A stretch of DNA of 19,051 nt from Cudoniella acicularis. Lineage: Eukaryota; Ascomycota; Leotiomycetes; Helotiales; Helotiaceae. The position numbers and the translations under genes are program-made. The notes beneath the pieces are model-generated. The model did no database searches and had not been told where the DNA came from. It saw only the letters and a program-made list of their open reading frames with translations. Each line of letters starts with the position of its first letter. The stretch's first letter is position 1. Location of the stretch: the NCBI GenBank assembly GCA_013054445.1, contig JAAMPI010001136.1, positions 1 through 19,051 of the forward strand, read 5' to 3'. This document shows, piece by piece, positions 1 through 7,319 of the stretch.

Positions 1-79
1 CATGGTGTTGGTTGCTTTATATGCTTCAAGGCAAAGAGGTGCTCAAAGTGTAACGTTCTATTATCACGTGAGATCTCGA

Positions 80-324
80 TGTCACGTGAACGGGGTTTAC
101 TTAGCCTTGGAAGCGTCAAGCAGGTTCTGATAGAGCGTTATCCTAATCAAGTGATGATATTAGAATATGAGTTGAGCACGAAGCTCTACTACTTAGGAAA
201 CTACTCTGTTTATATAGAACTAGGATTCAGCGTGCGAGCTCCGCTAGCCAGCTCGCAAAGCTCGCTGCGAGCCTGCGAGACCGTCTAGCGGGCTCGCACA
301 CCACGTGATCCTACGGTCGTGACA
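80..324. repeat. putative solo LTR or small LTR-like element
   Basis: The segment starts TGTCACG and ends CGTGACA, a perfect 7-bp terminal inverted repeat in the TG...CA form of LTRs. It is about 245 bp long, a usual size for a fungal LTR, and has a TATA-like stretch near 210-217 (tttatatag). Amidase coding sequence resumes in frame immediately after its right end. Flanking 5-mers (ctcga on the left, ctttt on the right) do not match, so no target-site duplication supports it. The inside is rich in GCGAGC/GCTCGC words between 228 and 300. A chance pair of CACGTG-type motifs is the alternative. No second copy lies in the window. Confidence 0.42.
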
Positions 325-1079
325 CTTTTGGTCGTTCGGTGGAGGATGCTGCGATTGTGTTAGATGTTATTCGGGAGAGGACTGCTACTTCAGACGTCAA
401 TGATGATGTATCAACACATGATCCCTCCCCTCGCCCTTATATATCCTGGCTGAGCAAGAAGGATGCCCTGAGAGGGGCCAAATTCGGCTTACCATGGAAA
501 AGAGCCTGGGAAACAGCAAGCAAAAGCGCTGAAACGAAGCTTGAATACAATACTCTAATGGAGCTCATCGGTTAGATCGAGAAAGGTGGCGCCCAAATCG
601 TCAAAGTCGATTTCCCCAGCGCCTCAAAAATAATCTCTCCCTTAGGCTGGGACTGGGAATTCTCCTCCGGCCAACCAAACTCTATCCTTTCAGAATTCTC
701 CGTCGTGCGCACAGAATTCTACCACAGTCTACGCACATACCTCAGCAAACTCTCAGACAATAAAGGTATCCGCTCACTAGAGAATATCATTACTTTTAAT
801 ATCGAACATACTACTGGAGAGGGAGGCATTCCCGGGACACACCCAGCATGGCCTACAGGCCAGGATAACTTTGACAAATGCATCGAGTCTAAAAACTGGC
901 CTGAGGAAATACACCGTGAAGCTCTTGAACATATACGTCAAAAATCAAGGGAAGAAGGCATTGATGCCGCGCTTCAATATCTTGAGGGGGAAAACCTCGA
1001 TGGTTTGTTTGTACCGTTGCAAGCAGATGGAGGCGCGGCGTGCTCGGTCGCTGCTAAAGCTGGATATCCGATGATTACC
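321..1079 (+). pseudogene. amidase-signature enzyme, C-terminal half, broken copy (first piece)
   Basis: The + frame (position mod 3 = 0) reads TFGRSVEDAAIVLDVIRER, then ALRGAKFGLPWKRAW, then much later AAKAGYPMIT. These are the segments that follow the Gly/Ser-rich catalytic signature in fungal amidases (amide hydrolases that release ammonia or an amine and a carboxylate). The Ser-cisSer-Lys catalytic region should lie upstream and is missing: a stop (TGA 306-308) and an LTR-like sequence sit there instead. A single in-frame TAG at 573-575 interrupts the frame, which stays open on both sides (LMELIG, stop, IEKGGAQIV). Homology ends after Thr (ACC 1077-1079). The expected next residues, (V/I)P(L/V)GVNEEG, are found 6.24 kb away at 7320. 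Without its catalytic half and with a stop, this piece cannot make an active enzyme. Family assignment is firm from motif memory, not from a search. Confidence 0.78.
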
Positions 1080-1168
1080 TATTGCAGCTTTTTGAGCATA
1101 ATTCACCAGTCGCAGAGTCGAGCAGCTGCTGCCGGCCTGTGATCAGGCTTACGCTGCATGTCGACTAG

Positions 1169-1519
1169 TGGATACCAATCCCGTATCATGAGAATCTTGA
1201 GGCTCCCGACTTATACCTCAACACTACCGATCCCAGTCATGCCGCAAAGCTAATTGAGAGGCCGAATTTCAATGCCTGCGGCCTTCGTAAATTACTCGCA
1301 GAGATGCCACCGGCATTTGGTGGCATGACACCTGGCTGAAAGAGCGATTGAATGCGGGTGTTCTGCAACCTCTGTCGTGCTCAGCCTTGCGCGGCTTACT
1401 CGTGGGCGACCTCTTCGCTATCATTGATCAGTTCTGACTCGTGCTTGTGAGGTCCGTTTATAGCGAGCCAATGCTTGGACCACGCGTTCGAATGTCACGT
1501 CCTCTTGGACCACCCACCA
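1169..1519 (+). pseudogene. decayed coding scraps, family not recognised
   Basis: Three overlapping or adjacent stretches read like protein but in shifting frames. From 1169 (after TAG 1166-1168) one frame gives ENLEAPDLYLNTTDPSHAAK and later RPNFNACGLRKLL, closing at TGA 1337-1339. From 1318 a second frame gives WWHDTWLKERLNAGVLQPL and ALRGLLVGDLFAIIDQF, closing at TGA 1435-1437. A third at 1463-1519 gives SQCLDHAFECHVLLDHPP before TAG. The amino-acid composition and the smooth handover between frames suggest one former gene damaged by indels. No start codon or splice sites were found that would join the pieces. I do not recognise the family. Chance open frames are possible. Confidence 0.3.
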
Positions 1520-1753
1520 TAGAAAAGGACTTGACTTACAGCTTACATAATCCGGGGCAGAGGTGCCGTGAGGTTACAGCTTGAAGTGTGGTAGTGCTGT
1601 TGCAGCAGATTTCTGCCTACTCTCGTCATAGCTATCAATCTTTCATCTTGTTAAATCTGGCCGATCGTGCTCATCGCATGTAATCCTGGAGTCTCGTACA
1701 TCGACATAAAAGACCGTGTAGGCAGTCAACAAGAAAGCAGCCCGGGCCTATGA
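1520..1753. other. upstream region of the hydrolase-ankyrin gene
   Basis: No coding reading longer than about 30 codons was found. The stretch ends at an in-frame TGA (1751-1753) just before the open frame of the next gene. It should contain that gene's promoter and perhaps a first exon. No TATA box or convincing donor/acceptor pair could be assigned. Confidence 0.3.
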
Positions 1754-3561
1754 GCTTATAGCAGTACTCATTCATCGACGATCCATGTCTGGTCAGACTT
1801 CCCAGGATGGCTCCCAAAGCGGGCGCTTCCCTACGCCCAGAACTTCCTGCGAGAGATCGTCCGTCCCGCGGACCCCAAGGTAGAGTTCGTATGCTCCGAG
1901 ATAAAGATATATATCGATCGAAGAACGAATGGACTAACCCTATTTCCTAGTATCGTTGCCGTTCATGGCTTGAACCCGACGAATAACAGCAGCCACGCTG
2001 AGGCAACCTGGACCGCAAAAGAGAAGCTATGGCTTAAGGACTTTTTGCCTATAACCATACCAAATGCGAGGATCTTGCTCTTCGGGTACAACGCTAATGT
2101 GGCCTTCGAAACTTCTACGGCTGGTGTCGTTGAGCATGCTATCAATCTACTCAATCGACTGAACATGAAGAGGAAAGGGGTTCCTCCTGATCGACCAATT
2201 ATCTTCATTGCGCATAGCTTGGGAGGAATCTTGGTCAAGAGGGTACAACTCGTCTTCTACTCACATTCCATGAGCGTGTTTCATTAACCATATCCTTGAA
2301 GGCCCTGATTGAGTCCAAGCTTGGGAACAAATTCGATTCAATCCGCGAAGCAACTTACGGCATGGTCTTCTTTGCAACTCCACACAGAGGAGGCGAATTC
2401 GTTAGACTCGGCAGTATTGCTGCGAAGATCGTTCGAGCAATCTACCCAAACCCCACAAACACGTTCATGGAAGCCCTCGAGAAAGACTCCCTTTTCGCAG
2501 ACAACCTCACCCACGATTTCCGAAACATGTTGGAGGACTACTACGTCCTGAGCTTCTATGAAACCCAGCGGCTCGAACCCTTTGGCATCGTAAGTCAGCC
2601 TTGCTTGCGCCTGAAAATTTAAAACAGTACAGTATTGTATCTGACACAAATTTAGATTGTTGATAAGAAGTCGGCAACACTTGGACTAAGCTCGATGCGG
2701 GAAACCACCTTCGCTCTCGGCCTCGATCACAGATCAATCTGCAAGTTCGATAGCCGGCTAAATGACGAGTATGAGGTAGTCGAATACTACATTACCGAGC
2801 TAGCTGAGAATGCTATCAAGAGTGCCGAATCCAGGGCGGCCATCACCGCCGGTGACCCCCAGGAGAGACCAGTCTCGATAACTGACTCTCGTATGAATTC
2901 CAACGACTCCGTATCCAAGATGGAAGCCAATATAGATGCTAATATAGATGCCAATATGGATGCCCTCTCCCTTGTCGACTCTTTGTCTGCGAAATCACCG
3001 GGCATGTCCGTCTACGAGTCCACAGAATATTCACGGAACTCGCTGACAAGTCCTTCGACAATATCAATAGGCGAAAATTCCGCCGCAGCTGCCAAAGCGA
3101 GCAACGCCATGACCAGTCCAAACCTCACTTCATCCATTTTCGCGCGAGTGGGCAACCCAGATGGACGAAAGTTCATCAACGCAGCCGAAGCCGGAGACAA
3201 AGACCTCATCAAGAAAATGCTTGACAAGGGGCAGGCCGTTGACACGTCCGGGGTCTGGAACGGAATGTCCGCTTTGGCCGAGGCATCGCGAAATGGCCAC
3301 GTCGCATGCGTGAAGCTCTTGCTCGACCACGGCGCGAATCCAGCTTTTCACGTTATCTCTACAACCAAGATCTATGGATCGAAGGATAACACCCGGCTTT
3401 CTCTGGCGGCTGGCAAGGGTCAGCTTGGTACGATGCGGTTGCTGCTTGATACCGGGAGATATTCCGAAGTCGAGTTGAACGCGGCCCACTTTGCGGCTTC
3501 GATCAAAAATAGGTCGGATGCTCTCAAACTGCTTTCTGAATATGGCGCTGGCCGGTACTAA
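1754..3561 (+). CDS. SesB-like alpha/beta hydrolase with C-terminal ankyrin repeats (5' end unresolved)
   Basis: Proposed exons are 1754-1884, 1951-2242, 2302-2589 and 2656-3561, separated by introns of 66, 59 and 66 bp with GT/AG ends. The second acceptor region has cattaacc and the third donor is GTAAGT. Joined in frame they give about 538 residues. The N-terminal part is an alpha/beta hydrolase of the kind found at the N-terminus of fungal NLR-like proteins: KVDIVAVHGLNP, then LFGYNANVAF, the nucleophile elbow FIAHSLGGILVK (Ser codon 2216-2218), MVFFATPHRGGEF, LSFYETQ, and IVDKKSATLG followed by LDHRSICKFDS. A low-complexity Ser/Asn-rich linker follows. Then come about four ankyrin repeats (roughly 3160-3550: FINAAEAGDKDLIKKMLDKG, ALAEASRNGHVACVKLLLDH, LAAGKGQLGTMRLLL). 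No NACHT or NB-ARC domain lies between them, so the usual STAND switch is absent. The first exon's frame is open from 1754 but has no in-frame ATG. Either an upstream exon was missed, a start was lost (ACG at 1778 is a candidate), or the gene is damaged. The first donor, GTTCGT, is weak but restores KVDIVAVHGLN exactly. It lies inside the segment that splits the amidase and faces the HET gene tail to tail. Confidence 0.8.
2926..2961 (+). repeat. 12-bp coding minisatellite, three units
   Basis: Three tandem 12-bp units (GCCAATATAGAT and near copies GCTAATATAGAT, GCCAATATGGAT) encode ANID-ANID-ANMD in the linker between hydrolase and ankyrin domains. The length keeps the frame, so copy-number changes would only lengthen or shorten the linker. 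Confidence 0.85.
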
Positions 3562-3981
3562 GTAATTTTTACTTTAATTCCTATTTTTTCTTGTTTCTCA
3601 ACTTCCATTTGGTTCATATTTCGAAGATACAAGGGCCGACAGCGCATTGATTCGGTAATTAGGAAGGTATTTCTAGGCCTTGTAGTCTGCAAGGTACTGC
3701 CAGACTTGAAGTTGTATACATGAACTGAATGGTGAAGTTTTCGGACCTTCATGGCTTCTATCCTTTGCGTTGTAAACCTATTAATGGGATGGGATAGGGG
3801 GCTCTGGAGCTGTCACGTGGATAGGGCTTGGGAACAAAGCGTGAGGTTTACTCTACTACAGTATCATTTATCAAAATAGTTTTTATCATCAAAAACATTT
3901 CACGTAACATTAACTCATCAAATCATCCTTTCCAGTCCAAGTAGGGGAAAAGGTTTCCTCCTTTCCTCATAAAACACATGC
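3562..3981. other. non-coding stretch downstream of the hydrolase-ankyrin gene
   Basis: It holds the 3' flank of the upstream gene and AT-rich sequence with no convincing gene. Within it, 3811-3909 starts TGTCACGTG and ends CACGTAACA, inverted copies with one mismatch. This resembles the termini of the LTR-like element at 80-324. No target-site duplication was visible (ggagc left, ttaac right), so it is only a possible small repeat. Confidence 0.35.
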
Positions 3982-4137
3982 CTAAGGTTTAGGTGCCCGG
4001 CCGTTGTAGTTGACACCGGCCTGAGCAGTGTAGTTGGCGAAACAATCGTAGCTGAGGTCGATCTCGGCAATATGCTTCTTCTGGAGCACGGATACGACAT
4101 TATCGAACGAGCAGAAGCCGTCTCCTAGTAGCCACAT
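3982..4137 (-). pseudogene. orphan 51-codon reading frame, probably a 3' exon of a lost gene
   Basis: On the - strand the frame reads MWLLGDGFCSFDNVVSVLQ, then KKHIAEIDLSYDCFANYTAQ, then AGVNYNGRAPKP and TAG (3982-3984). Two Cys, regular hydrophobic spacing and an amphipathic KKHIAEIDLSYDCF stretch look like real protein, unlike the Ser/Arg-rich overlapping frame at 3918-4100. Upstream on the same strand a TAA follows within two codons of the ATG, and CCTAGG-rich sequence replaces any further coding region. The best reading is a last exon cut off from its gene. A small independent gene is possible. I do not recognise the family with certainty. Confidence 0.35.
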
Positions 4138-4350
4138 GACTTAAGAGCTGTGAGTTCCTAGGAACCTTATCCTAGGGCTTCCTAGGTTTGCCTTACGAAT
4201 TGGGAAAGTTTTCGATACAGCTCAACGAAAGGTCAAAATCTAAGGTAAATGAATGACTATTCAAGGCTCATAGAAGGGGATCCACTTCTATATATACTAG
4301 GTACAAGAGATTCGAAACACCTAGTATCTTAGATTCACAGACGTCTATAG
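4138..4350. other. CTAGG-rich inverted-repeat region between two genes
   Basis: It contains the palindrome TTCCTAGGAA (4155-4164), a TTCCTAGG copy (4179-4186), and a perfect 9-bp inverted repeat ATACTAGGT (4294-4302) / ACCTAGTAT (4319-4327) with a 16-nt loop. The last lies 23 nt past the HET stop codon, in its presumed 3' UTR. No coding content was seen. It may be repeat debris or an RNA hairpin in the 3' UTR. Confidence 0.4.
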
Positions 4351-6333
4351 CTACACTAGGGTGATTTCCCGAGGGTTACCTCCTAGTAGAGTAAAACACT
4401 CGCCCTCCATTACCCCATGCACGTAAGCATGACCAACAAGCTGGAAATTGTTGCCTTTTTTGCGTATGATGTATGGCATACGAGCGCCAAGAATCACGCA
4501 AACCAAATCTGTCACAATTGCACGCTCTGGTGCCCATCCCATGAACCCAGTATCTGTGGTGATGAACCGTCGACTCGGTGTGAACTCCTGTTGCAATCTG
4601 TCAAATTCCTCCAGTTCTGGATCATGTAGGGAAGCCGCAAGTCCGCATCCACGTGGGAAAACCTCGTGCCATTTCACGAACCCTTTCTCGAGACGTGAAG
4701 GAGCCTTTCCCCCACGCCCATCCAAATCACAGACAAGTGTACGCCAGAAAGCTTCGTACAGACTCTGTTGGGTGGATTTGTACTGAGAAGTCCTGGAAGG
4801 AGGCGGGGCAATCATCGTTGACGTTGGCAGTGCTGTGAGATTTGGGTCGAGCAGGTGAGCGCGATAAACACAGTCTTGATACCACTGCATCCATCGAAGC
4901 GAATCCATCTTGTAATTCGAAATGTCAAAACCTGGAAACTGGCCAAACTTGCCGTCTGACCACATTTTCATGATATACTCGTAAGTAAAATGCTCTCTTG
5001 GTGGAACGTTCCATTTGATAGTCCCCAGAATCTTCCCTTTTACGGTCAGACGCCTCCGGTCCGTTGACAAACTGATATTCAAGCGCGGTGCTATTTCTTT
5101 CGCAAATTTATAGCCATTTAGAGGGAAATCGCCAACTCTGCTAGATAGCCCGGCAGAGAACCATTCTGAGCGGAATGCTACCTGTTTAGTTTTTTGTGTC
5201 CAGTCGTTGACCCAGGAAGGCAAGTCATCTATACAAGTTTCATTGCAAGGTTTGTCGCAAATCAACTCGAACAGAAGAAACGAATTCCGTCGAAATAGCC
5301 AGTGTACGGCTAAATCAATGTATACCAGTGCGACTGGTCTATCGTATTGTGGAGGCAAGTCATCCACCAAGGCTTGCTCATTCTTGTCTCTTTGAATGAT
5401 ACCAAGCAAAGCATATATCTGATCTCGTGGATCTCCGCAGTGCAGTTCTCTAGTGAGATTTAGGCAGCTGAACACTGTACTCGGATGCCTGATCTCCTCT
5501 CTGAATGTATCAATTGTTCTCAACAGCGCGATGGGTGGTCTTTTCTTCTCCGATCGATCCGTTATTTCGTCCCGAAGACCAAACGTAAGAACCCCACCAG
5601 CTATCTGGAGGAGATCATCCCAAGTAATTTCATAACGCCCGAAACACAGTTTTATAGGCGCATCGGGATTGTTTGGTGCTAGTGTTGCTTCCTGCACAAT
5701 CCAGGCCCTCGTAAACCAAGGCGTGAAAAAGAAGATTCCGAGTGATTTCCATTCTTCATCTAGAATAGGAGTTTTTTCCAGCCCACGGTGTATCGCTTCC
5801 AGAGCTTCACGGTACTCCGGGCTTTCCTTCTGAAACATTGGCAACACTCTCAATTGCAGGCCTTTGGCATGAGATTCGAATAAAATTTTCAATTTGCCGA
5901 AAGCGCGGATTGCGAGCCGGGCAGTTGTGTCTTCGGGAGGGTGGCCAAGCCAGATCATCAATTGATGAGATCGGGAATAGATCTCCCCCATCATTTGAAC
6001 TTGCTTCGTCTTCTCCTTGTCATTTGACTGATCGATGCAGATGGCGTCAATCCACATAACTCTGACTTTATCACGGCATCGAAAGCGGCAAAGAGCCTCG
6101 TGCAGGTTCTTGGTGACTTGGAAGTTATGTCCCCCGCAGCGTATTTCATAAAGGGGATGATTGGAACCCCAGGTATATGACAGTGCATCATAGTTCGGAG
6201 CCTCGTCTAATGAATGATCGAAAAGCTCACAACTCAACGGGTCGGTGTCTTGCCCTGGTTCCAATCTAAGAAGTCTGAATTGCCTGTCCTCTTCTAGCGG
6301 ACTATAAGTGAAATGATTCTCCTTTGATGCCAT
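4351..6333 (-). CDS. HET-domain (heterokaryon incompatibility) protein
   Basis: This is a single uninterrupted frame of 660 residues from ATG (6331-6333) to its stop at 4351. The HET domain (PF06985 type) occupies roughly residues 45-215. Hallmarks in order are FRLLRLEPG (19-27), YDALSYTWGS (48-57), LHEAL, VMWIDAICIDQSNDKEKTKQ (92-111), QMMGEIYSRSHQLMIWLG and FTPWFTRAWIVQEATLA. The middle carries CGDPRDQIYALLGI, the usual second conserved block. The C-terminus has FMGWAPERAIVTDLVCVILG and VGHAYVHGVMEGE, typical of long HET proteins, so the gene looks complete and intact. HET proteins trigger growth arrest or cell death when non-self partners meet. The partner or allele specificity cannot be read from the sequence. 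No intron is needed. It ends tail to tail with the hydrolase-ankyrin gene and lies inside the segment splitting the amidase. Expression is unproven, but the absence of stops next to RIP-damaged DNA argues for recent function. Confidence 0.93.
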   Translation of the reverse strand: MASKENHFTYSPLEEDRQFRLLRLEPGQDTDPLSCELFDHSLDEAPNYDALSYTWGSNHPLYEIRCGGHNFQVTKNLHEALCRFRCRDKVRVMWIDAICIDQSNDKEKTKQVQMMGEIYSRSHQLMIWLGHPPEDTTARLAIRAFGKLKILFESHAKGLQLRVLPMFQKESPEYREALEAIHRGLEKTPILDEEWKSLGIFFFTPWFTRAWIVQEATLAPNNPDAPIKLCFGRYEITWDDLLQIAGGVLTFGLRDEITDRSEKKRPPIALLRTIDTFREEIRHPSTVFSCLNLTRELHCGDPRDQIYALLGIIQRDKNEQALVDDLPPQYDRPVALVYIDLAVHWLFRRNSFLLFELICDKPCNETCIDDLPSWVNDWTQKTKQVAFRSEWFSAGLSSRVGDFPLNGYKFAKEIAPRLNISLSTDRRRLTVKGKILGTIKWNVPPREHFTYEYIMKMWSDGKFGQFPGFDISNYKMDSLRWMQWYQDCVYRAHLLDPNLTALPTSTMIAPPPSRTSQYKSTQQSLYEAFWRTLVCDLDGRGGKAPSRLEKGFVKWHEVFPRGCGLAASLHDPELEEFDRLQQEFTPSRRFITTDTGFMGWAPERAIVTDLVCVILGARMPYIIRKKGNNFQLVGHAYVHGVMEGECFTLLGGNPREITLV

Positions 6334-7004
6334 CGGCCTTAGCAGTGAGAAGTAAAAAGTTGTAAGTGTTGCAGAAGTATAACGAGAAAATTGCGTTCAG
6401 GAATTGATTTGATATATAGAACTTCCACTTACAAACGTGAGGCTGAGGCTCTGGAGTTATTTCGATTTCGTGATTTGCGACTGGTTCGGCTTGGAGGCAG
6501 TCTTTGGCGCCTAAATTCGGCCTGCGGGCACTGCCTATTATTACCATCGTATTCGCGCGCGCGTACGATCTGTTCCATTGTACTCACCAATTCTTACATT
6601 GACCAATACAATGGCCTAATTAGTCAATACCACGGGATTTTGATTAATAATCAGCGCTTCACGAATATCGTAACGCTTTAATATATTTATATTGACTAAT
6701 CGTATCTAATATCCCTAAATTTTGATCAGATAGCAGGGTAGCTAAAAGCTCTGCAAAGGCACTAGGGCCCTGACGTCACGTGGGGACGTATTTGCAAGAA
6801 GGTGCTGTATTACGAAGAAACTAAGCTAAGGAGAGAAGAAGGAAGAGGTGGCCCTGAAGGGGTCTATATACAGGAGGTGAGTGCTGGTAATCGAGGTCAC
6901 GTGATAATGGGTTAGGGGCCGCGTCGCAGCCTCCTGTCGCATATATCTGAGTCTCCTTAGTCGTAGGACTGTGCGTTAAGATAGGTCTGTGACATATACT
7001 ACCT
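6334..7004. other. upstream flank of the HET gene, repeat-like and AT-rich
   Basis: No supported gene. An alternating purine-pyrimidine run (cgcgcgcgta) lies near 6555-6565. The AT-rich part holds a perfect 10-bp inverted repeat ATTAGTCAAT (6619-6628) / ATTGACTAAT (6691-6700) and a near copy at 6598-6607. CACGTG cores occur at 6777-6782 and within the TCACGTGA palindrome at 6897-6904. The HET promoter must lie in the first few hundred bases. The part from about 6960 onward merges into the decayed Helitron. Confidence 0.4.
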
Positions 7005-7316
7005 AGGGAGGTAGATCGCTAAGTACTAGACTAAGGGGAACTCTTAATACGTCGAGTACTCGAACAGGCGCTAGAACGCCTCCGTAGGACTAACGTACTG
7101 TGCTTAGATGTAGCGGGTGATCTCGTTGTCGGTCCTAGAGACCGCTACTGTCGTATAGTCCGCCCCTTTATAGACATACTTATAGATATACTTAATAGCT
7201 TATACTAACGCGTAGACCTCGACGTTAATATATAAGCGGAACTTCTAAAGGAGGTATAGGTTATACGAGACCATCTAATAGTTATTATAGACGACTTCCT
7301 AGCTTAGGAAGTCTAG
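7005..7316 (-). mobile_element. RIP-degraded Helitron helicase-like (Rep N-terminal region) fragment
   Basis: Read on the - strand, one frame gives YNLYLL*KFRLYINVEVYALV, then *AIKYIYKYVYKGADYTTVAV, then DNEITRYI*AQYVSPTEAF* and LFEYSTY*EFPLV*YLAIYL. This matches the conserved Helitron_like_N path (YNPYL..., HINVEVC, KYIHKYVYKG, D..TV, NEI..Y...RY.S..EA.WR.FEF..H). Nearly every stop is where Gln or Trp is expected (CAG to TAG, TGG to TAG), and Tyr replaces His or Cys. Hand count for 7021-7320 is about 47 TpA against about 6 TpG and 3 CpA, the dinucleotide skew of RIP. The fragment is about 100 codons of a protein that normally exceeds 1000, so it is not autonomous. It ends within 3-4 bases of the point where amidase coding resumes. 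Confidence 0.8.
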
Positions 7317-7319
7317 TTT

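Noticed and set aside
79..288. 69-codon + strand open frame
   Set aside because: It lies almost wholly inside the LTR-like element and shows no protein family likeness.
1076..1084. TATT next to both insert junctions as a target-site duplication
   Set aside because: Removing one copy would shift the amidase frame, whereas a direct ACC-ATT join keeps it, so the match is probably chance.
3918..4100. 60-codon - strand open frame
   Set aside because: Ser/Arg/Thr-rich shadow of the better reading at 3982-4137 on the same strand.
6391..6681. 96-codon + strand open frame upstream of the HET gene
   Set aside because: It covers the presumed HET promoter and an AT-rich repeat-like stretch, with no family likeness.
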